From Candidatus Heimdallarchaeota archaeon (GTDB lineage: Archaea; Asgardarchaeota; Heimdallarchaeia; Heimdallarchaeales; Heimdallarchaeaceae), in the NCBI GenBank assembly GCA_016839945.1, contig JAEOTE010000100.1, forward strand, positions 1 to 37,610: a stretch of DNA of 37,610 nt. The letters are read 5' to 3'. A program made the translations under genes and the position numbers. Shown here in pieces: positions 24,357 through 31,065 of the stretch; the first letter of the stretch is position 1; each line of letters opens with the position of its first letter. The notes beneath the pieces were generated by a model. The model saw only the letters and a program-made list of their open reading frames with translations. It was not told the DNA's origin and did no database searches.

Positions 24357-25649
24357 ATGAAAAAGAAATCAACATATTTTCTTATATTTCTGATTTTAGG
24401 GACTTCTTTCATAAGTTTTAGTAATTTCAATAAAACTGTAATGCCTGCTAAAACAGATGAAGAAGATACATTTCTAAAACCAGAGCTAATTGATAATGGA
24501 TTACTTGCTCCAGAATTCAACATTACTGATGCTGATTCTCTTATTACATACAATTTAACAGATTTCCAAGGAAAAATGGTTGCTATAGATTTTTTTGCTA
24601 CTTGGTGTGTATATTGTATGGATTCTTTACCCTATATACGTCAATTATACTTGATGTATCCTGAAGATATGCTACAAATAATTTCTCTAGATACTGATAC
24701 ATCAGAGTCTAATGCTCAAATTTCCTCTTTTCGAAAAAAATGGGGTATGGATTGGATAGTGGGTAGTGATACATATGGAGTTAATGATGAATATGATATT
24801 TCAGGAATACCTTCTTTCTTCTTAATAAATCAAACTGGACATATAGTATGGAGTGAAGAGGGTTTTGCAGATTCTATGTGGCCTGGTTTTAGAGCAACTT
24901 TTGCTAGTTATTTGCCTGATGATACAGTAGATCCTATAATAACAGACTTTAGTGTAGAAAATAAAACAGAATTTTCAATATTTAATACAGAAATAAATAT
25001 TTTTGCTAATATAACTGAAGATAGGAATGTAAAAACAACTCAATTAAAAATAGAAACAAGTGGTCAAACAGAATTTATAGATCTGCCTTTTAATACAGAA
25101 GGAGATTTCAATATTATAAATGAATCAATAAGTATTGACCCTCTAATAGTATATGGAGAATCGCATATTGATTTAACCGTACAAGCTATTGATTACTTCG
25201 ATAATGTTGGAGTTTCAAGCGTAGAAGCTCTATCAGTAGCTAATTATGTAGATACAGCAGTACCTGAAATAGGAGAAGTAGCAATCATACTTGATGATGA
25301 TGGTTCAAGCAAGTATAATCTAACTGTTGAGGTTGAGGTAACAGAGGATTTACTATTGGTTGAAGCTGCTCTTTTAATACTAAAAGGAACTACACAACTG
25401 AAGTATATATACTTAGAACAGTTTAATTCAACTCATATGATTGCTAGTTGTGAATTGCCAAGATCAATAGCACCTCCAGAAGATATCACTGCAAAGGTCT
25501 TTCTTAGAGATGCTGCAAATAATACAGCTGAAGAAGCATATGACGTTCTTGATATTCCTGAAAATACTGAAAAAACGAGCTTAAATATCCTATATGCACT
25601 TTCTGCATTATTTATCATAATTATGTATTCCAAAAGGAGAAAGAAGTAG
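24357..25649 (+). CDS. Secreted TlpA-like thioredoxin with extra beta domains and C-terminal anchor
   Basis: A 430-residue extracytoplasmic protein. A signal sequence (about 1-25) is followed by a TlpA/ResA-type thioredoxin fold (about 50-185): FFATWCVYC with redox cysteines C84 and C87, and cis-Pro in SGIPSFFLI. The next roughly 210 residues are beta-rich, two Ig/cadherin-like segments (IITDFSVENK..., AVPEIGEVAIIL...). One membrane helix (LNILYALSALFIIIM) and the tail KRRKK anchor it. Its thioredoxin domain is clearly paralogous to that at 27943. It starts a redox island with thioredoxin-CcdA next door. GTG 24339 is also in frame, but ATG 24357 has a TATA-like GATAAATAAG about 23 bp upstream. 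Confidence 0.88.
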   Translation: MKKKSTYFLIFLILGTSFISFSNFNKTVMPAKTDEEDTFLKPELIDNGLLAPEFNITDADSLITYNLTDFQGKMVAIDFFATWCVYCMDSLPYIRQLYLMYPEDMLQIISLDTDTSESNAQISSFRKKWGMDWIVGSDTYGVNDEYDISGIPSFFLINQTGHIVWSEEGFADSMWPGFRATFASYLPDDTVDPIITDFSVENKTEFSIFNTEINIFANITEDRNVKTTQLKIETSGQTEFIDLPFNTEGDFNIINESISIDPLIVYGESHIDLTVQAIDYFDNVGVSSVEALSVANYVDTAVPEIGEVAIILDDDGSSKYNLTVEVEVTEDLLLVEAALLILKGTTQLKYIYLEQFNSTHMIASCELPRSIAPPEDITAKVFLRDAANNTAEEAYDVLDIPENTEKTSLNILYALSALFIIIMYSKRRKK

Positions 25650-25658
25650 CTCAGATCC

Positions 25659-25679
25659 TTTTTTTACCTTCTTTTTTTT
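25659..25679 (+). terminator. Double oligo-T terminator
   Basis: Two T tracts (seven at 25659-25665, eight at 25672-25679) begin 10 bp after the stop at 25649. It is the strongest T-rich terminator in the window. Confidence 0.5.
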
Positions 25680-25692
25680 ACTTAAGTAAAGC

Positions 25693-25701
25693 CTTTTAAA
25701 T
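25693..25701 (+). promoter_or_regulatory. TATA box of the thioredoxin-CcdA gene
   Basis: CTTTTAAAT is centred 25 bp before GTG 25722. It supports a leaderless transcript starting on GTG. An ATG four bases upstream of the GTG is out of frame. Confidence 0.45.
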
Positions 25702-25721
25702 CAAAGTTTTTTTCTTGATGC

Positions 25722-27011
25722 GTGAAGAAAGGACAAATAGCTTTTATCCTAATTTCTATTGTAATAATCGGTGGAGGAATAGGAGTCTATTTCTTAATTC
25801 AATCTTCATCGAAAAAATCTTCTACTGCTCCAAATTATGAATTAGAGAGTATTTCAGGATATAATTTCACCATTTCTTCTCTTGAAAACACGACTGTCAT
25901 ACTTGATTTTATGAGTGTAACTTGCATCCCTTGTAAACAGATGTACCCAATATTAAATGACCTTCAAAATGATGATGATCTTATGGGAAAAATTGAGATA
26001 ATATCCATTGAAACAGACTATACTACAACTATTCCTCAGCTAGAATCATATGCTTTAGATCAGAACATTACTTGGATACTCTGTAAGGCTCCCACAAACA
26101 TGACAGAAGATTATGGTGTTGTAACTCTTCCAACCTTTGTGATAATTAATCCTGAAGGTCTTGTAACATATATTGAAGAAGGAATAATTTCCTTTGACAA
26201 ATTAAAAGATGAGAGTCAAAAAGCAATAGAAGGAATAAGTGAAGGAATACAAATTACAAGTTATCAAGGATTCATAATTGGATTTGCAATTGTAGTTGCA
26301 ATGTCTTCTTTCTTCTCACCCTGTTCTTTCCCTCTTCTTCCAGGATATGTAGCTCACATAATAGGTGTAGATGTAGATGCAAAACAAAAAGAAGAGGAAG
26401 AAGAAGAAAAAGAAACTGATAAAACTTTGAAACAAGCTTTCCTTTATCCACTGCTTGGATTAAGCGGAGGTATCGGAATTTTGATCAGTTATTTAATTTT
26501 AGGTGTTATAGTTAGTTCTGTAGGAAAAGCAATTTTACCTTACTTAGTTTATGCTCTTCCCATAATTGGAGGATTATTCATCATACTTGGAATAGTAATG
26601 TTCACTAATTTCAATATTTCATTTTCAAAACTACTAGGATGGTTAAGAAAAGAACAAATGAAAATCAGTAAAACAGAAAAGAAAGCAACAATCTTTAGAA
26701 AAATATTCAGCACTTTCCTTTATGGTTTAGGCTATGGAATAGCATCTCTCGGATGTAATGGACCAATTTTCCTAGCATTTAGTCTGCAAGTGTCTGGACA
26801 AGAAACAATTGCAAAAATGATTTTTGCTTATCTAGCGTTTTCATTAACAATAATTCTCTTAATGGTAGGAGTAACAATAATACTCATCTTTTCAAGGGAT
26901 GTTATAGTCCAGAAATTAAAAGCTTCTACTGAAGTTATTAAGAAGATAAGTGGAGTAATCATGTTATTAGTAGGAATATATTTAATTCTAGAATTTGCAT
27001 TAGGGGCGTAA
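25722..27011 (+). CDS. Thioredoxin-CcdA fusion (DsbD-like thiol transporter)
   Basis: A 429-residue membrane protein. An N-terminal helix (about 6-26) is followed by an extracytoplasmic thioredoxin domain with CIPC (C68, C71) and cis-Pro in TLPTFVII. Then come the six helices of CcdA/DsbD: SPCSFPLLPGYVAHI carries the first transport cysteine, SLGCNGPIFLAF the second. A charged loop rich in Glu/Lys (QKEEEEEEKETDK) sits between the first helices. CcdA proteins move electrons from cytosolic thioredoxin across the membrane to reduce outside partners, here plausibly the fused domain and then the neighbouring TlpA-like proteins. The domain order is reversed relative to DsbD, whose thioredoxin domain is C-terminal. 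The start is GTG, set by the TATA box at 25693. Confidence 0.92.
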   Translation: MKKGQIAFILISIVIIGGGIGVYFLIQSSSKKSSTAPNYELESISGYNFTISSLENTTVILDFMSVTCIPCKQMYPILNDLQNDDDLMGKIEIISIETDYTTTIPQLESYALDQNITWILCKAPTNMTEDYGVVTLPTFVIINPEGLVTYIEEGIISFDKLKDESQKAIEGISEGIQITSYQGFIIGFAIVVAMSSFFSPCSFPLLPGYVAHIIGVDVDAKQKEEEEEEKETDKTLKQAFLYPLLGLSGGIGILISYLILGVIVSSVGKAILPYLVYALPIIGGLFIILGIVMFTNFNISFSKLLGWLRKEQMKISKTEKKATIFRKIFSTFLYGLGYGIASLGCNGPIFLAFSLQVSGQETIAKMIFAYLAFSLTIILLMVGVTIILIFSRDVIVQKLKASTEVIKKISGVIMLLVGIYLILEFALGA

Positions 27012-27012
27012 A

Positions 27013-27561
27013 ATGATTAGAAAAAATAGAAACGAAATAATTTTCACAACTTTAATGTTATTTTTAGTTTTAACTTTGAATTCAAGAACAATACAAGCAG
27101 AAATAGATTATGGGATTAGCTCTGTCTCTATAGATCCCCAACCTTTGGTTGCTGGAGAAAACATGACAATTGTTGCGAATTTTTATGATACAACTAATGT
27201 AAGTTTAGTTAAATTACTAGTGTGTCAACTAGCTCCCGAATTTAAATGTGAACTAACACCCATTATTATGGAAGAAGAATCATCTTTGAGTTATGAAGGG
27301 AAGTTCTTAGTGTATTATGAGAATGGAGTTTCGGTAGGATTCCATCTTCAGATAGTATATGAAAATGGTTCATCAATATTAATTCCAGATAGAGAAAATT
27401 TCTTAGGTTTTAATACATCAGAACCTGAGACAGATGAGTTCTTTTTCTATGCTGGAATAGTAGGAGATTCAACTGAAAAAACTAAGGGAATTGTAGTAAT
27501 TACATCTGTCTTATCACTGATGGTAATAACGATATGGATTAAAAGAAGAAAGAACCAATAA
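27013..27561 (+). CDS. Small secreted Ig-like protein, C-terminally anchored
   Basis: A 182-residue protein with a signal peptide (about 1-29), a beta-rich ectodomain of roughly 110 residues beginning YGISSVSIDPQPLVAGENMT, and a C-terminal helix (GIVVITSVLSLMVITIWI) with tail KRRKNQ. The ectodomain has exactly two cysteines (VCQLAPEFKCE), which could form one disulfide and so be a substrate of the flanking redox proteins; that is inference. The start is one base after the stop of thioredoxin-CcdA, so translation is coupled. No family recognised beyond the Ig-like appearance. Confidence 0.78.
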   Translation: MIRKNRNEIIFTTLMLFLVLTLNSRTIQAEIDYGISSVSIDPQPLVAGENMTIVANFYDTTNVSLVKLLVCQLAPEFKCELTPIIMEEESSLSYEGKFLVYYENGVSVGFHLQIVYENGSSILIPDRENFLGFNTSEPETDEFFFYAGIVGDSTEKTKGIVVITSVLSLMVITIWIKRRKNQ

Positions 27562-27568
27562 TAGTTTG

Positions 27569-27892
27569 ATGAATAATGAAATGGTGAATGAAGCTGGGAG
27601 AGGAGAAATCTGTTATTTTTGTAAAACTGATTTGAAGAATGTAGAGAGAAAACAGAAAACAGAACTCAGATGTTGCAAACTAGTTGCTCATAAGAAAGAA
27701 TTATTCCAATGGTTTTTAAAACATCAATATTGTCCTAATTGTCTTGCGGATGATAAGAAAGTAAGACAACAAATACTAGATTGGGGATTGAAGAAAGATA
27801 CTAAAAAGAAGAAATCAATTAAATCTATTGAACACAAGAAATGGAAAAATCAAAGATATGAGAAAAGACTGAGAGATACTAAGAAAGACTGA
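27569..27892 (+). CDS. Small cytosolic RING-like zinc-finger protein
   Basis: A 107-residue basic protein. The N-terminal half carries C15, C18, C35, C36, H41, W48, C55 and C58 (CYFC, ELRCC, AHKKELFQWF, CPNC), the same layout as the RING-like finger at the end of the 4570 protein, with the second histidine replaced by Glu. The rest is a lysine-rich helix (KKDTKKKKSIKSIEHKKWKN), suggestive of nucleic acid or membrane-surface contact. It starts 8 bp after the secreted Ig-like gene and belongs to the redox operon, an odd place for a cytosolic finger. A TTG directly before the ATG is an alternative start. Confidence 0.72.
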   Translation: MNNEMVNEAGRGEICYFCKTDLKNVERKQKTELRCCKLVAHKKELFQWFLKHQYCPNCLADDKKVRQQILDWGLKKDTKKKKSIKSIEHKKWKNQRYEKRLRDTKKD

Positions 27893-27909
27893 ATTTTTGT
27901 AATTAGAAA

Positions 27910-27921
27910 ATATTAAAATAT
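27910..27921 (+). promoter_or_regulatory. TATA box of the thioredoxin-zinc-finger gene
   Basis: ATATTAAAATAT is centred 27 bp before GTG 27943, again implying a leaderless GTG start. Confidence 0.45.
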
Positions 27922-27942
27922 GCTCCAAAGGTTTTCTGACTT

Positions 27943-28743
27943 GTGACACAGAAGAAATACTTACTAGCTCTCTCATTGATTATTATTCCACTACTTGCTA
28001 TTCCTATTAATGGGAATTATTCAGAGATTTCTGTAGGTTCGGAAAAACAATCAAAGACTTCTATAATTAAACAAACAACTTCTGATTTTACTATCCAAGA
28101 TGTAAATTCAGGTACATCCTATTCTCTTAGTGATTTTTGGGGTAAAGTTGTAGTTCTAGATATGTTTGCAACATGGTGTGGTCCATGCCAAATATCTCTT
28201 CCTTACTTAAGAGAGTTATATTCAGAATATTCAGAAGAAAAAGTTCAGATTATTTCGATTGCTGTTGATCCTTCTGAGAGTCTAGCTACTATCTCTCAAT
28301 TTCGTGATGATGAAAACATGGATTGGATTGTAGGTAAGGATTTAGATGGTTCCATTGCTACTGATTACGGTGTAAGTTCTATTCCAGTTTTCTATGTAAT
28401 AGATCAAAATGGAGAAATAGAATGGAATGATAGTGGTTTTACAGCTGATGGAACATGGCCAGTAATGGAAAGTACAATAAAAAAATTAGTGCGTGATGCT
28501 CAAGAGACACCAATAGTAGCAAGAGTATTTTTAATCATTCTTGAAGTAGGTGCTGGTTTAGGAGCTGCAGCTGGTATCATATTTGTTATATATAAAATAC
28601 GCAAACGATTAGGTGTTAAAAACTGTTTAAACTGCAATGCTGTGGCTAATTCAAAGTGTTCGAAATGTAGTACTTTGATATGTTCAAATTGTTCAGTAAA
28701 TGGTTGCCCAAATTGTGGTAGCACAAAATTTGTAAGATTATGA
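27943..28743 (+). CDS. Extracytoplasmic TlpA-like thioredoxin joined by a TM helix to a cytosolic eight-cysteine zinc module
   Basis: A 266-residue protein. A signal-anchor or cleavable signal (about 5-24) precedes a TlpA-like thioredoxin domain (about 45-185) with FATWCGPC (C79, C82) and cis-Pro in SSIPVFYVI. A membrane helix follows (about 192-213, VFLIILEVGAGLGAAAGIIF) with stop-transfer KIRKRLG. The C-terminus, which the positive-inside rule puts in the cytosol, has four CxxC pairs: C228/C231, C239/C242, C247/C250, C255/C258, enough for two zinc ions. The thioredoxin part is a paralogue of the 24357 protein. Joining an outside thiol sensor or reductase to an inside zinc module suggests transmembrane signalling, an inference. 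The last 6 bp overlap the convergent MBL gene. Confidence 0.87.
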   Translation: MTQKKYLLALSLIIIPLLAIPINGNYSEISVGSEKQSKTSIIKQTTSDFTIQDVNSGTSYSLSDFWGKVVVLDMFATWCGPCQISLPYLRELYSEYSEEKVQIISIAVDPSESLATISQFRDDENMDWIVGKDLDGSIATDYGVSSIPVFYVIDQNGEIEWNDSGFTADGTWPVMESTIKKLVRDAQETPIVARVFLIILEVGAGLGAAAGIIFVIYKIRKRLGVKNCLNCNAVANSKCSKCSTLICSNCSVNGCPNCGSTKFVRL

Positions 28744-29415
28744 TTTCTTCTTTTCTAATATCTTTTTCATTTTTGTAACACTAACTGCTTTTCCATGAGA
28801 AACAAATACTTCCTTCACTCCTTCTTTTAGAAGACGTTTCCAACTTGAATATATTTGATTTATATCTTCTGCAACTGTGGGTAATCCGGGATTAAATCGT
28901 AAAGGAAAACCATGAGCGCAACATCCAATAAAAGCAACACCATCTTCAGAAACTAACGAAACAGTTCCAAGAGTATGCCCTGGAGTGTGAATAACCTTAG
29001 CTTTAACACCAAATTCATCAAGAGAATATTCATCTTTTATAATTATATCAGGTTCAACAGGATCATATAGCTTTAGAGATTTAGGTATTAGTTTGAAGAG
29101 TAACTTAACTACAAAAGAAATGGGTTTAGGTTCTACGCTTATCCCTTTACGAAGATATTCTGCATCGTTTTCATGAACAAGAACTTTAGCATTAGTGATT
29201 TCCTTTAATGTTTTTAGTCCTCCTACATGATCAAAATGGGCGTGGTTGACAATAATTAATTTGATCTCGCTTGGATCAATGTTGTTTTTCTTTAACAAAC
29301 GAAGATATTTTTTAACATTAGATTTATAACCAGCATCCATCTGAACATAGCCTTTTTCTCCCTTAAGTAATTGGATATTGGTAAAACCTAGATCAAGTTC
29401 AATATGTTTTGCCAT
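28738..29415 (-). CDS. Metallo-beta-lactamase-fold hydrolase with Cys at the bridging-ligand site
   Basis: A 225-residue MBL-fold protein. Metal ligands visible are H58, H60, D62 and H63 (NHAHFDHVGG), H147 (HTPGHTLG) and H207 (VSHGK). The ligand that is usually Asp in glyoxalase II-like members (FTGD) is replaced by Cys165 in FIGCCAHG; class B1/B2 beta-lactamases also have Cys at this structural site. The substrate is not readable; general hydrolase or thioesterase activity is the family default. Start ATG 29415. It is convergent with, and overlaps by 6 bp, the thioredoxin-zinc-finger gene. Confidence 0.87.
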   Translation of the reverse strand: MAKHIELDLGFTNIQLLKGEKGYVQMDAGYKSNVKKYLRLLKKNNIDPSEIKLIIVNHAHFDHVGGLKTLKEITNAKVLVHENDAEYLRKGISVEPKPISFVVKLLFKLIPKSLKLYDPVEPDIIIKDEYSLDEFGVKAKVIHTPGHTLGTVSLVSEDGVAFIGCCAHGFPLRFNPGLPTVAEDINQIYSSWKRLLKEGVKEVFVSHGKAVSVTKMKKILEKKKS

Positions 29416-29513
29416 AAAACCTTAATTGATATATTTTTTTTAAGCGTTCTGATGGATTTTGTATTAAAATTACTCCGAGTTGTAAACAAGTAGAAGAGAA
29501 GGGATTATTATTT

Positions 29514-30323
29514 TCAATTTATGAATTCTATTATATCTTTAGTAAACTGCTTACTAGTTATAATATTATGACCTTTGTTTGCATAGATTTTTAGGATTGC
29601 TTCTGGAATTAATTGCTCCATTTCCTTTAGGTAATTCAAAGGCATATAGTAATCATTATCTCCACAGAGAATTAGGACTGGTTTCTTAATCTCTGTTAAT
29701 CGATCTTTGGTATTATGTGTGACTTCAGCATTTGCTTCAATAAGTGTATCCTGACCGTAAGTTTCACCTTTAAAACTCATAAATGAACCAAAGAAATAAA
29801 ATAATGGTCTTAACAAAAATCTCATGAATCTATTAGAAATGAAAACTGTAGGTATAGTAGAGAACGCTTTACCAGGTTTTCCTCCACTTATGTACTTTGC
29901 ATAGTTTAGATCAAATCGCATTCCTTCATCTGAACCCTTGTAAGTGGCCATAGCTACTATGAAATAATCACTCATCTCAGGAAAATCAGCAGCAAAATGT
30001 TGAATAATAAAACCTCCAAAAGAAATACCTATAATTACATCCACTTTTCCATTAAACTCTTGATTTATCATCGTTGCATAATCATTTGACATATCTAAAG
30101 TTGTATAATTTTCTGGTAAACCTGATTTTCTAGAGACGAAATAAACTGTATAATCCTGAGTGAAGGTAAAGAAGGATTTCGCAGACATTCTAAAACCTAA
30201 ACCTTCTTGAAGCATATTCCCTGGTCCTCCCTGAAAGACAATCATGTTTTTCTTGCCTGAGCCAAATTTTAGATAAGGAATACCATTTGAAAAAATGTCA
30301 TAAACAGGTTTAATCTTACTCAA
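29514..30323 (-). CDS. Alpha/beta-hydrolase
   Basis: A 269-residue alpha/beta-hydrolase. The oxyanion-type loop is VFQGGPGNML, the nucleophile elbow is GISFGG with Ser101, the acid is in ILCGDNDYYMP, and the histidine is in KGHNIITS near the C-terminus. There is no signal peptide or clear membrane helix. The substrate is unknown. The start codon is TTG at 30323, with GGAGAT (30331-30336, minus strand) seven bases upstream; no ATG near the beginning would keep the first beta strand. It is flanked by two other minus-strand enzymes with separate spacing of about 100-140 bp. Confidence 0.86.
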   Translation of the reverse strand: MSKIKPVYDIFSNGIPYLKFGSGKKNMIVFQGGPGNMLQEGLGFRMSAKSFFTFTQDYTVYFVSRKSGLPENYTTLDMSNDYATMINQEFNGKVDVIIGISFGGFIIQHFAADFPEMSDYFIVAMATYKGSDEGMRFDLNYAKYISGGKPGKAFSTIPTVFISNRFMRFLLRPLFYFFGSFMSFKGETYGQDTLIEANAEVTHNTKDRLTEIKKPVLILCGDNDYYMPLNYLKEMEQLIPEAILKIYANKGHNIITSKQFTKDIIEFIN

Positions 30324-30464
30324 TTTATTTATCTCCGCATATTCATAAACAAAATTAAAAGAGTATATGGCTTATATGAATAATTGCTTTTGTATTAGAG
30401 AATTTTAAAAATATTAAAAGAGAAAACGTAAGATTACTCAAGATAAGCTGTAATTGTTTAAATT

Positions 30465-30896
30465 CTATTCTGAGCTTATATCATTAGCTTCTGATAGATG
30501 TTGTTGACATATTCTCCAACTACCATCACGTTTCTCCAGAATCCCTGTCCATCGAATATCTTTTGCGCCCCATGGCTCTCCATCATATTCTCCTTCATCG
30601 TCTACTATTGCAGAGAACCAAGCTACATTTTTACTCTTTGCTATTACAATTCTTAAATCTCTTATATCGTATCCTTTAGCAATGTTTCGTTCATCCATCC
30701 ATCCGTCCAAGAATTTTTCAAATTGTTTCCATCCTATAGCAGTACTCTTAGAGTCAGGAAAAATTGAGAAATAATCCTCGTCGTTTGCAAAGATGCTTTC
30801 AAAGAGAGCTCGATCTTTGGTTAAGGCCCATCCAAAAGCATCATGAAGAATTCTACTAATTTCATGTTTTATTTCAGTTTCATTAGAAGAAGACAT
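30465..30896 (-). CDS. SnoaL/NTF2-like protein
   Basis: A 143-residue protein of the NTF2-like cone fold (SnoaL_3/DUF4440 type): an N-terminal helix (EISRILHDAFGWALTKDRAL), FESIFANDEDYFSIFPD, GWKQFEKFLDGWM, then strands VAWFSAIVDDEG, RWTGILEKRDGSWRICQQHL. Members are enzymes or binding proteins for small hydrophobic molecules; the last motif is also seen in ketosteroid-isomerase-like proteins. The substrate is unknown. On the minus strand a TATA-like CTTATTATTT lies about 30 bp upstream of the ATG. Confidence 0.83.
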   Translation of the reverse strand: MSSSNETEIKHEISRILHDAFGWALTKDRALFESIFANDEDYFSIFPDSKSTAIGWKQFEKFLDGWMDERNIAKGYDIRDLRIVIAKSKNVAWFSAIVDDEGEYDGEPWGAKDIRWTGILEKRDGSWRICQQHLSEANDISSE

Positions 30897-30973
30897 TTCA
30901 AATCAACTAGGAATCTTTTTCTTGAAAAATAATAAGTTTTTATGTAGGTGTGAAAAAAAAATAAAAATCGTCG

Positions 30974-30995
30974 TATGTGCAGTTTTAAGCACATA
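30974..30995. repeat. 7-bp inverted repeat, possible operator
   Basis: TATGTGC and GCACATA are separated by AGTTTTAA. It lies between the divergent NTF2-like gene and the surface protein at 31066, about 70 bp from the latter's start. It is GC-richer than its surroundings, and could be a regulator site or a chance hairpin. Confidence 0.35.
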
Positions 30996-31065
30996 TTTAC
31001 TTTAATTTGTTAAAGGTTAATCCTTAATATATTCTGTATTTTTCTTTTCAAAGGGTTAGATAAAA

